Assembly: GCA_029862085.1 (NCBI GenBank)
Contig: JAOTXZ010000006.1
Coordinates: 1 to 58,120, forward strand
Direction of reading: 5' to 3'
DNA from: Candidatus Nitrosopumilus sp.
Lineage (GTDB): Archaea > Thermoproteota > Nitrososphaeria > Nitrososphaerales > Nitrosopumilaceae
DNA length: 58,120 nucleotides
Shown here: piece by piece, positions 15,977-23,620 of the stretch
Layout of the letters: each line of letters opens with the position of its first letter
Position numbering within the stretch: position 1 is the first letter of the stretch
Translations under genes and position numbers: made by a program
The notes under the pieces: model-generated
What the model was told of the DNA's origin: nothing
The model's database searches: none
What the model saw: only the letters and a program-made list of their open reading frames with translations

Positions 15977-18900
15977 TTAAGATGCATAATCGGTAAGAAG
16001 AGACTGATCTCCTTTATTCTTTCCAAAAACTAGGTCAATTTCGTCAGATAATGCATGAATTCGTCCTTTTTGATATACCCCTACATCATAATTATTTACC
16101 AATCTTTTTGCAAGTTTTAGGTATTTTTCTACAGACCCTCGAGTTATTGTTTGAATTAGCTTGTGACCACAAACACAGTTTTGAATTAAAGGTAAACGAC
16201 GATACGATTTTCCACAAGCAGTACATCGGAAACTTTGTCTTGCATAGGCACGAAGATTTCCCATGATATCTGGAACTAGATGAGTAGAGATTACATTGGA
16301 AACAATTTCCGAAGTATTTACCGCATCAATCATATCGGCATTTCGAATTTGCATGTCAAGTTTGTCTAACATTGAGCCTAGTGTAGAATAGGCACTACGA
16401 GATTTTGATGTGGTTAGTGATGATGTTGAATGGGTAAAATAATAATCATAAAATTGTCTTTCAGTTTCTAATCGTGATTCAATAATTTCAATTGAATTTA
16501 CAGAGGAGGCTTTGTTTTGTTGAAGTGTTGATTTGAAGAATTCTAGGGGTAATGATTTGGTAACTTCCAAGTTATGGGCTTGTGGTTGAGATTCATGTGG
16601 CAAAACTAAGGGTTGAATAAGTAAGGGCGCATCCATTAATCCTCCAATTCTATCGGATAGAAACTGCCTTGAAAAATTTAGAAGACTATCCATAAGGAGC
16701 ATTATTGAGTCTGCGTCTCCGTCTGCGTCTCTTCTTTTGGCAGAATGCCAATTTGGAGTGGCAAAACATACATGAGTCTCTGTAAAGCCAATAATCCTTC
16801 CTACAATTCCAACAGATGTATGTGGAGCAAGACCAATTATTAGATGCCCGATTAAATCTTCAGTATTTTTTACATGGTAGTATGGAAGTTTTTCATAGAA
16901 TTTTTCCAATAATGTATCAATATATTTACAGGTGGCAACGAGATACCTTCCACTTTCATATGGAATGATAACATCTTGCATTCGAATTTCTACCAATTGC
17001 TCAGGGTTTGAAATTGGATTTCCATCAATATCATGGGTGTAACCTAATTCCTTGAGTTTTTCAATTGTTGTTCCAATCCATGCAGGTTTGAATTGAGTTA
17101 TGGGTGAATTGGTGGCATCAAAGCGAACAGTTCCGTCTTTGAAAGTAGTGAGTCCATAATGTTGCCGTACCAGTCCCTTCTCAAGTGGTTCGGCAATTCT
17201 ATCTTGGCTAATCAGTTCTTTTACACCCTTGAATGGTTCTTGCGCACGAAGACCCATTTTTTCTTGGGCTGTAAGCAATTTTTCTTTCAAGGGAAATGAC
17301 TTGTAAGAGTGTGATGGAACCTTTCTCTTACATTTATCACAGTAAGGAGATTCTATAATATCCCTACAGTTTGAGCATTGATAAATTACAGAAGTTTTTG
17401 TACCACATTTTGAGCATTTTATTCCTATTGAAGGTTCATTACAATTATTGCATTTACGATTGAAAATATTGGTAAAGAAATTTTCAGTTCTTGAGGCCTT
17501 TAATAGGTCTCTTGTGGGACCTCCCTTACCACTTATCGGAAATAAAATATGGGTAGGAGGTTTCATTAATCTGGCAGCTGCTTTTTCAGGTCTCCCTATT
17601 CGAACTCCGATTGATGTAGAAGACTTGTTTCTTATTGGAATTTCAGAAGATTTTGAAATGATTTTGGGTACTGATAAGTCATCAATAATTGGTGGATTCC
17701 GGAAGAGTAAATTATAGAAAATTTTGGCTTCGGTTTCCTCAAGAATTATTGAATTTTTTTGTTTGTGTGGTACTCCTAATTTTTCAAGAATTTTTTTGAC
17801 CTCCAAAGGATATTCTATTGAGTTTTCATTGACCATTTTTGGTTGTAAAATTTTGGATAATTCAGAGGATGTAATTTGATCCCAAAAGTAAAGAAATTGA
17901 GGATATAATGGGATTTGAAAATCTAGTGAAATTTTTAGGGCTTCATCTAAGGAAGGTTTTCGCAAAAGAAATTGGTTTAGATACTCGTCATTAGGCTCAT
18001 ATTTTGCAATTTTTTCTTTTAATTCCTCAATCCAAAATTCTTCAACATATCCTGTCGGTACAAGTTGAGCATTATTTTCTAAAAAATCCCCAAAAGAAAT
18101 TAAAATATCTCCTAAATGTAGAATTTTTTTAATTTCTTTTTTAATTTCAATTCCATGTTTTACATCTCTAATTTTTACAACATCCCCATTTTGGAGACAC
18201 ACGATTGGGGTCTCTATGGAATCAACAAATGCTACAGTTGCCCCTTTTCCGGGAATATCTATTTTGATTTGGGTTCCCACTGCAATAGTGTGATCTAAAA
18301 TTTCTGCTACTACTGGATGAATTCCTACTGCAGCAAATCCTGTATTACAGGCACGACCATATCTTAACCTAAACCCTCCTAATTTGTTAGGCATGGATAG
18401 TACTGAACGTCCTGTGATAACTTCTCGCATTCTTTTTGCAGCGGCATCTTCCTGATTATCCCCAGTTTGAACGGCTCCCTTTAGGTCATCAAGCCATTCC
18501 CAGCCATCAAGATTATAGAGTTGTATTCTTTTGAGTAGTTTTTTTGATCTGCCAATTAGTCCATCGTTTAAAACCCTTAATGCTCCTCCTCTAACTCGGT
18601 CTGTTTTGATTCTAGTCATTCCTTTATGATTAACCACCTCAAATGGATCTGTATCTACACCATCAAGTTCAACAGGAAGATTTGAGATTACTTGAATAAT
18701 ATCCTCATCTAAGATGTGAAATTGAAAATTTCCAGCTTCCCGTTCATAGATTCTTAATTCTTCAACAAATCGTCCGGTTTCATCATCAAAAGAATCAGCT
18801 TGGAACTTTGAGAGCCCAACTGCTTTCCGTACGTGATCAGCAATTAACATGGTTACTGCTGATTCGGTACCACCTGCGGATCTCATTGGTCCTGCGATGG

Positions 18901-19354
18901 AAACTGAAAGATAGTCCGTTCCATCTTTGTTTTTCTTTATCTTTACCTCACTTATTCCTTGAAGAGGAGCGATTGTGACACCTTCTGTGACTATAGCCAA
19001 TCCTACTCTAACTGCTAAATCCAATTTTTCCTCCAAAGTCGCCTCAGGAAGGGAATATTTTCCCAAGGCTATCTCTTTTGAGAGAATTAATGCCGAAAGT
19101 TCTTTACCGTTGATTTTCAATAATTCACGTAAAGGTTCTGTGATATCAATTTCGTGCATTTTAGCCACCCTATCTGCCAAATCAAATGCGATTTTTGGCT
19201 CAATAATTCCTGAAGAATCTACTAGACTTGATTTGGCCTTTGCTGCACTCTCAAAAATCAAATAAGTGTCAGTTGATAGCTTGGTATAGTAATTTCTATA
19301 ATAATTTGGCATTTTAATTCCCCGTAGACGAGAAATCGCATTGTTTTCGGACAT
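15977..19354 (-). CDS. polC: DNA polymerase D large subunit DP2
   Basis: A 1125-residue catalytic subunit of archaeal family-D replicative polymerase. The N-terminal region carries VSIAGPMRSAGGTESAV; the double-psi barrel active site has RRDADGDADSIMLLMDSLLN (near residue 875). A four-CxxC zinc cluster sits at about 633-685 (CNNC, CSKC, CSNC, CDKC) and another at about 1050-1068 (CTAC, CVCG). The C-terminus reads QSLLTDYA, close to a PCNA-interacting box. It follows the GGGP synthase gene by 12 bp in one operon. No intein is present. Confidence 0.96.
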   Translation of the reverse strand: MSENNAISRLRGIKMPNYYRNYYTKLSTDTYLIFESAAKAKSSLVDSSGIIEPKIAFDLADRVAKMHEIDITEPLRELLKINGKELSALILSKEIALGKYSLPEATLEEKLDLAVRVGLAIVTEGVTIAPLQGISEVKIKKNKDGTDYLSVSIAGPMRSAGGTESAVTMLIADHVRKAVGLSKFQADSFDDETGRFVEELRIYEREAGNFQFHILDEDIIQVISNLPVELDGVDTDPFEVVNHKGMTRIKTDRVRGGALRVLNDGLIGRSKKLLKRIQLYNLDGWEWLDDLKGAVQTGDNQEDAAAKRMREVITGRSVLSMPNKLGGFRLRYGRACNTGFAAVGIHPVVAEILDHTIAVGTQIKIDIPGKGATVAFVDSIETPIVCLQNGDVVKIRDVKHGIEIKKEIKKILHLGDILISFGDFLENNAQLVPTGYVEEFWIEELKEKIAKYEPNDEYLNQFLLRKPSLDEALKISLDFQIPLYPQFLYFWDQITSSELSKILQPKMVNENSIEYPLEVKKILEKLGVPHKQKNSIILEETEAKIFYNLLFRNPPIIDDLSVPKIISKSSEIPIRNKSSTSIGVRIGRPEKAAARLMKPPTHILFPISGKGGPTRDLLKASRTENFFTNIFNRKCNNCNEPSIGIKCSKCGTKTSVIYQCSNCRDIIESPYCDKCKRKVPSHSYKSFPLKEKLLTAQEKMGLRAQEPFKGVKELISQDRIAEPLEKGLVRQHYGLTTFKDGTVRFDATNSPITQFKPAWIGTTIEKLKELGYTHDIDGNPISNPEQLVEIRMQDVIIPYESGRYLVATCKYIDTLLEKFYEKLPYYHVKNTEDLIGHLIIGLAPHTSVGIVGRIIGFTETHVCFATPNWHSAKRRDADGDADSIMLLMDSLLNFSRQFLSDRIGGLMDAPLLIQPLVLPHESQPQAHNLEVTKSLPLEFFKSTLQQNKASSVNSIEIIESRLETERQFYDYYFTHSTSSLTTSKSRSAYSTLGSMLDKLDMQIRNADMIDAVNTSEIVSNVISTHLVPDIMGNLRAYARQSFRCTACGKSYRRLPLIQNCVCGHKLIQTITRGSVEKYLKLAKRLVNNYDVGVYQKGRIHALSDEIDLVFGKNKGDQSLLTDYAS

Positions 19355-19366
19355 TATTATGACCTA

Positions 19367-20119
19367 TTACTTGGTCCTTTGAATTGCTTTGGCCATTTCT
19401 GTGAGTTTTTTAATACTTCCACCTTTTTCAAGGAAGGTGCCAATCACTAGGGCATCAGCACCAGCTTTTACTAGGTTTCTTGCAGTTTTCACATCCTTAA
19501 TTCCCCCACCAACTATCAAAAACCCATTGAATGCACCTCTTACAGTTTTTATCATCTCAGGAGTTACAGTTGATTTTGCTCCAGATCCGGCCTCTAGGTA
19601 AACAAATCTCATTCCAAGAAATTGTGCAGCAAGGGCATATGCAGCCGCAATTTTTGGTTTTTCAAATGGAATTCCCCTTGCTGAGCCTACAAACCAAGCA
19701 GAGGTTCCATCACCAATAACCAAATATGCTGTGGGAAGTGGTTCAAGGCCAAATTTGAGTACGCTTGGTGCTCCAAGTGCTTGAGCCTGAGTGATAAAAT
19801 ATGGATTTTCGGAATTCATTAAGGAGCTAAAAAGAATCGCATCAGCATCTGGAACAACTCCGGTAATATTACCTGGAAATAAGATAATTGGTATTTTGAT
19901 TCCCTGTTTAATCCCTTTAACCACTTTGGCCATCTCTATTTGGTCGGTGGCTGAAGACCCTCCTACAAGAATGGCCGAAGCTCCAATCTTTTCTACGTTT
20001 TGGGCTAGTTTCTTTGAGGATGCTAGATTTGAAACTTCAGAGTCTATTAGTACAAAAAGTAAGGCATTTTTTTGTTTTAATTCAGATTTTAAGAATGATT
20101 CAACTTTATTTCCAGTCAT
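19367..20119 (-). CDS. Geranylgeranylglyceryl phosphate synthase
   Basis: A 250-residue TIM-barrel prenyltransferase joining sn-glycerol-1-phosphate to geranylgeranyl diphosphate, the first committed step of archaeal ether lipids. LLFVLIDSE, LVGGSSATD, ILFPGN, YLEAGSGAKS (phosphate and G1P binding), GGGIKD and ADALVIGTFLE match the GGGPS/PcrB family. TTTAAA at 20141-20146, about 25 nt before the ATG, is a likely promoter. It heads an operon with PolD large subunit, an unusual pairing of lipid and replication genes. Confidence 0.92.
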   Translation of the reverse strand: MTGNKVESFLKSELKQKNALLFVLIDSEVSNLASSKKLAQNVEKIGASAILVGGSSATDQIEMAKVVKGIKQGIKIPIILFPGNITGVVPDADAILFSSLMNSENPYFITQAQALGAPSVLKFGLEPLPTAYLVIGDGTSAWFVGSARGIPFEKPKIAAAYALAAQFLGMRFVYLEAGSGAKSTVTPEMIKTVRGAFNGFLIVGGGIKDVKTARNLVKAGADALVIGTFLEKGGSIKKLTEMAKAIQRTK

Positions 20120-20165
20120 AAAATGGGTTTGTAATTGACTCTTTAAAGTTTAATTGGATTAGTAG

Positions 20166-20181
20166 TATACAGATCTGTATA
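20166..20181. promoter_or_regulatory. 16-bp perfect palindrome at the start of the 20185 gene
   Basis: TATACAGATCTGTATA is a perfect 16-bp palindrome ending 3 bp before the ATG at 20185. It would cover the expected transcription start of a leaderless or short-leader mRNA, so a bound dimer should block initiation. The TTTAAA at 20141 serves the divergent GGGP synthase gene and perhaps this one. Confidence 0.6.
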
Positions 20182-20184
20182 GCT

Positions 20185-20547
20185 ATGTCAGAGTTCGATC
20201 AATCTAATTTTAACAATATTATTAGAAAAATCATCAAAAAATCATTGTTTACTGAACGACAAATTGAAATTATTTTAAATCAGAAAGATCTTCTTGAATC
20301 TAAGTTTTCTATTACAAAAGGTGCGTATTATAGACAAGTTGGTCAGTCTAGAGAGAAATTAATCTCTTTATTTTATTCAATCATTGTTTTGCGCGGTCTA
20401 GGCATAATTTTACCTGATGATATTGATGTGATTTCGAAACTATCAGAACAAATTAGTGTGATAAACGATAGTGATGTTTTTCCTGAAAGAGAAGATGATG
20501 TGATAAACGTGATTGACAAGGTAATACGTCAGACGTGTAGTTTGTGA
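20185..20547 (+). CDS. Conserved-looking helical protein, possible DNA-binding
   Basis: A 120-residue, mostly helical protein (N-terminal FNNIIRKIIKKSLFTERQIEIILNQ style, basic and amphipathic; middle ITKGAYYRQVGQSREKLISLFYSIIVLRGLG; acidic C-terminus). The middle stretch could be a helix-turn-helix but I recognise no family. The palindrome right at its start suggests tight, possibly autogenous regulation. Only composition and promoter support the gene. Confidence 0.6.
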   Translation: MSEFDQSNFNNIIRKIIKKSLFTERQIEIILNQKDLLESKFSITKGAYYRQVGQSREKLISLFYSIIVLRGLGIILPDDIDVISKLSEQISVINDSDVFPEREDDVINVIDKVIRQTCSL

Positions 20548-20670
20548 TGTTGTCTAATTTTTGGTTGTTGTAAAGTTAATTTAGTTGTGATGGGTAATGT
20601 GAGTATGTTAATCTAAGATGTAAAATAATATTGGTCAATCACAATAAATCACAAAATAGGAACAAATTAT

Positions 20671-21273
20671 GTGATGTTAATAGAAATTCCTGACCCTGAT
20701 GTAATATTGAGTGTGATTGTTGCATTTTTGGTTGGTTTAGGTGGTCTCTTTGCCTACTACAAAATACACCCAATGATTAAACCAAGGGAAACAATCGATA
20801 CATCACAAGCAGAACGATTAGAGTATTACGAGCGACAATTAATTGATATGAAAATACGTTTAGATTCAATAGAAATTCAGGGCTTGGAAGGAAAATCAGT
20901 AGATCCAAACCTGGAATTAAAACAATTCTTAGAAAGATTAGCAAAAAATGAGGTTGAAGGAAAACCTAGTCCATCTGTGGTTCAAGCTAAAGTTGTGCCT
21001 GAGGAAACCCAAATTACTCCTCGTATGCCTAATTTAGACCACAATAATGCCACCGATTATGTGTTGCGTCTAATCACAAGCAAAGCTATGACATCACGTG
21101 ACATACAAATCACATTAAAACGAAGTCGGGAGCATACCTCAAGATTGATGAAAAAATTATTTGAGGATGGTTATGTTAAAAGGAATACAGATTCTAAACC
21201 ATATACTTATTCAATTTCTGAAAAAGGAAAAGAGAAAATAAGTATTATTGAATCCAATCCAACAGTAAATTAA
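20671..21273 (+). CDS. Membrane-anchored winged-helix regulator
   Basis: A 200-residue protein with one N-terminal transmembrane helix (about 10-32, VILSVIVAFLVGLGGLFAYY), a coiled-coil linker (about 45-95) and a C-terminal winged helix (about 125-195: ITSKAMTSRDIQITLKRSREHTSRLMKKLFEDGYVKR with a wing SKPYTYSISEKG). The HTH is of the MarR/ArsR-like type. Anchored to the membrane, it might sense envelope or tether DNA. Start is GTG at 20671 or ATG at 20674. About 1.1 kb from the origin. Confidence 0.7.
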   Translation: MMLIEIPDPDVILSVIVAFLVGLGGLFAYYKIHPMIKPRETIDTSQAERLEYYERQLIDMKIRLDSIEIQGLEGKSVDPNLELKQFLERLAKNEVEGKPSPSVVQAKVVPEETQITPRMPNLDHNNATDYVLRLITSKAMTSRDIQITLKRSREHTSRLMKKLFEDGYVKRNTDSKPYTYSISEKGKEKISIIESNPTVN

Positions 21274-21388
21274 TCCCATTTTTCAAACACCTAAACTCTT
21301 CATTTAAAATTTTAAGAATTAAAGTGGTTTCAAGAGGTTATTTATTATTAATTATAAATTATATATATTATTAATTCATTATAATTAT

Positions 21389-21550
21389 ATGTCAATTCAG
21401 GAGAATGAGGTTTTGGTAAAAATAACATCTGCAGGAACCATTTCAATCCCGAAGCAATTTAGGAAATATATGGATATCCAAAAAGGAGAATATGTGAAGT
21501 TGATTTTGGGTAAGGATAGACTAATTGTGCGTAAAATAACAATTTCGTAA
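21389..21550 (+). CDS. AbrB/MazE/SpoVT-type DNA-binding protein (53 aa)
   Basis: A 53-residue frame starting ATG at 21389. It shows the swapped-hairpin AbrB pattern: VLVKITSAGTISIPKQFRKY, then GEYVKLILGKDRLIVRK. This fold dimerises through beta-hairpins and acts as a transition regulator, antitoxin or archaeal repressor. No toxin partner is next to it. AT-rich upstream sequence (TTATAAATTATATATATTAT) is the promoter and possibly its operator. It is convergent with the next gene, 1 bp apart. Confidence 0.8.
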   Translation: MSIQENEVLVKITSAGTISIPKQFRKYMDIQKGEYVKLILGKDRLIVRKITIS

Positions 21551-21551
21551 A

Positions 21552-21938
21552 TTATTTTTGTTTTTGACTAAGTTTTATGGTTTGGTAAGTCCATTCACGA
21601 CCTGTTCTTATTCTATTTACCCTACCTTTTGTGGAAAATCGGGACAAGTATGTGGAGATAATACTTAATTTTACAGGCTCGTTATATTCATCTTCATATT
21701 TTTCTAAAATATTTGTGGATGTAAATTTCCCCATTGGGAAGAACTTGTCTACAATATGCCAGATTTTTGCACCAATTGAATCGATGTTTGTGGTTCCTTG
21801 CTCTTCTTCAATATTCATTAAATCCATCATCTCAAATATTTTAAGCACCTTTTCACGGGTTACATTCCCTTCTAATTTAATATCATAGCGGGCTCCCTCA
21901 GAGTCTTCCATATCTATTCGAATTCGTTTTTTTGTCAT
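21552..21938 (-). CDS. Protein with probable C-terminal winged helix, origin-proximal
   Basis: A 128-residue protein. The basic N-terminal strand pair (KKRIRIDMEDSEG ... YDIKLEGNVTREKVLKIFEMM) precedes a region (about 62-120) that looks like a winged helix: IVDKFFPMGKFTSTNILEKYEDEY, then ISTYLSRFSTKGRVNRIRTGREWTY. I do not recognise the family. It reads away from the origin, divergent from orc1/cdc6, so its promoter lies in the origin region. Confidence 0.6.
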   Translation of the reverse strand: MTKKRIRIDMEDSEGARYDIKLEGNVTREKVLKIFEMMDLMNIEEEQGTTNIDSIGAKIWHIVDKFFPMGKFTSTNILEKYEDEYNEPVKLSIISTYLSRFSTKGRVNRIRTGREWTYQTIKLSQKQK

Positions 21939-22020
21939 TTTTAGATCTTTGAGGATCGATTGTTAACAGTTCAACAGATCCACGAAGTTTTGTTAACTAG
22001 TTGGTTTGTTAACATTGACT

Positions 22021-22039
22021 GCCTAGGCCACGCCTAGGC
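22021..22039. other. GC-rich hairpin in the origin
   Basis: GCCTAGGC-CAC-GCCTAGGC folds into an 8-bp stem with a 3-nt loop. Because GCCTAGGC is itself palindromic, it is also a direct repeat. It is followed by TATTTTTTATT. It is the only GC-rich island in the origin and could be a cruciform, a regulator site or a terminator of the minus-strand gene's opposite transcript. Confidence 0.55.
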
Positions 22040-22096
22040 TATTTTTTATTATTAACAAAATCTGTTTAAATCTTCAATTAAAGGGTCTTAATTTAT

Positions 22097-22126
22097 GCCT
22101 GGAATGGAAATATAGGGGGTAAATTT
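22097..22126 (+). repeat. ORB-like repeat 1
   Basis: A 30-bp element, GCCTGGAATGGAAATATAGG then GGGTAAATTT, identical to 22159-22188. The TGGAAA part and the five-G run correspond to the wHTH and ISM contacts known for archaeal Orc1 binding. Confidence 0.85.
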
Positions 22127-22158
22127 TAGATATTCACATTGTTAACATCTATCTTAAC

Positions 22159-22188
22159 GCCTGGAATGGAAATATAGGGGGTAAATTT
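22159..22188 (+). repeat. ORB-like repeat 2
   Basis: A perfect copy of 22097-22126, offset by 62 bp, about six helical turns, so both boxes face the same side of the DNA. Same orientation. Confidence 0.85.
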
Positions 22189-22247
22189 GTCTTTTTTGGG
22201 AATTTCTTAACATGAAATTAACATATTGTTAATTTGTTCTGGGTTTG

Positions 22248-22274
22248 TTTACCCACACACCAATATTTCCACTC
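22248..22274 (-). repeat. Degenerate inverted ORB-like repeat 3
   Basis: On the minus strand this reads GAGTGGAAATATTGG, then GTGTGTGGGTAAA. It shares TGGAAATAT and GGGTAAA with repeats 1 and 2 but has about five extra bases in the G-run. Inverted orientation relative to the other two is typical of archaeal origins that flank an unwinding element. Confidence 0.6.
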
Positions 22275-22417
22275 TCTCTTTTCTTTAAATTTTTAATTGG
22301 GGAAATCTAACTAAAAATAATTCATTACAAACTAAACTAGAGTTAGTATTCTATTCTATACTCTCTTAATTCAGATATGATTATGTTGTTAACTAGTAGA
22401 AACAAAGGTGTGTGAGT

Positions 22418-23620
22418 ATGTCAGATCCAATTGATAGATTACTAGATGCAGCTGAATTTGGAAAATCAATAATAAAAAATAGAGACATTCTCCATTTTAC
22501 CTTTATTCCTGATATTATCCAACATAGAGATTCTGAACAAGAACAAGTCACCCAATCACTTCTCCCTATTTTAAAAAAATCCAGACCTTCCAATCTCCTA
22601 GTTTATGGAAAACCAGGAACAGGAAAAACTCTAGTTGTTAAAAAGGTAATATCTAAAATTCAAGAAAGGGTGGGAAAGTCAAACTTTCCAATAAAATTAA
22701 TCTATTCAAACTCAAAAGAAGAGACAACCCTTTATGGTTTACTTGTAAGTTTTGGAAGGCAATTAGAATTAACTGAAAAGGAATTACCCACAACTGGACT
22801 TGCAATCAGTGAGGTTTTTAAACGAATTTTAAACAATATTGATAAGAGAAAAATCAACGCGATTTTTGTAATTGATGAAATTGATTATCTTGCCCAACTA
22901 GTATCCAAAACAGGTAAGGATATCTTATACCAACTAACCCGAGCAAATGAAAGACTAACTCAGGGGTCCCTGACTTTGGTTGGAATATCAAATGACTTGA
23001 CATTTAAAGAAAAACTCGATCCTAGGGTAATTAGCAGTCTTGGAGAAGAGGAGGTTGTATTTACAAACTATGATGTTGAGCAAATAAAAAAAATTATTGA
23101 AGAAAGAATCAACCAAGCGTTTATTCCAAATTCAGTCGAAGAGCCTGCCCTAAACCTATGTGCAGCCTTGGCAGGTGGAGAACATGGTGATGCACGAAGA
23201 GCTATCGATTTGATTCGAGTAGCAGGAGAAATTGCTGAAAGACAACAATCTGAAAAAGTCACGAAAGAACACGTGCGAGAGGCTTCTCAAAAAATTGAAG
23301 AAAATAAAGAGGAGACATCCCTAAAGTCTTATCCCCTTCATGAAAAATTGGTGATCTTGGCGATAATGAAAGCTGGAGGTCCATCTACTGGAGAAATATA
23401 CTCAACTTACAAGGCATTATGTAAGGTGGTAGGACGTGATGAACTCACTCAAAGACGAATAACCCAAATGTTAAGCGAAATTGAATTATCTGGAATAATT
23501 AGCGGTAGACTAATCCATCAAGGAATTCATGGGCGAACCAAAAAATACAAACTAACAATATCACCTGAAATGGTTAAAAAGACCTTCAAAGATGATCTAA
23601 CTTTGCAAGATATTGTCTAA
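22418..23620 (+). CDS. Origin recognition/initiator protein Orc1/Cdc6
   Basis: A 400-residue AAA+ initiator that binds origin repeats and loads MCM. Walker A GKPGTGKT (about 64-71), Walker B FVIDEID, sensor 1 LVGISND, and sensor 2 GEHGDARRAID are all present. The C-terminal winged helix ends with SGIISGRLIHQGIHGRTKKY. Start ATG 22418 is preferred; GTG at 22412 adds two residues. It sits beside its presumed origin. Its 3' end overlaps the convergent DP1 gene by 24 bp. Confidence 0.94.
   Translation: MSDPIDRLLDAAEFGKSIIKNRDILHFTFIPDIIQHRDSEQEQVTQSLLPILKKSRPSNLLVYGKPGTGKTLVVKKVISKIQERVGKSNFPIKLIYSNSKEETTLYGLLVSFGRQLELTEKELPTTGLAISEVFKRILNNIDKRKINAIFVIDEIDYLAQLVSKTGKDILYQLTRANERLTQGSLTLVGISNDLTFKEKLDPRVISSLGEEEVVFTNYDVEQIKKIIEERINQAFIPNSVEEPALNLCAALAGGEHGDARRAIDLIRVAGEIAERQQSEKVTKEHVREASQKIEENKEETSLKSYPLHEKLVILAIMKAGGPSTGEIYSTYKALCKVVGRDELTQRRITQMLSEIELSGIISGRLIHQGIHGRTKKYKLTISPEMVKKTFKDDLTLQDIV

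Larger units (their letters stand above)
21955..22411. other. Putative chromosomal replication origin (oriC)
   Basis: A 457-bp non-coding region directly before orc1/cdc6. It holds two identical 30-bp direct repeats (22097 and 22159) with a TGGAAATATAGGGGGT core, an inverted degenerate third copy (22248-22274), at least five GTTAAC sites (21962, 21992, 22008, 22141, 22388), a GC hairpin (22021) and AT-rich stretches (22290-22385) that could unwind. Core TGGAAA plus a G-run is the layout of archaeal origin recognition boxes. The polarity of the repeats and orc1 adjacency match known archaeal origins. Confidence 0.85.

Noticed and set aside
21389-21938. Toxin-antitoxin pair (AbrB-like protein with the 21552 gene)
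   Set aside because: The neighbour is convergent, not in an operon, and shows a winged-helix-like pattern and not a toxin fold.
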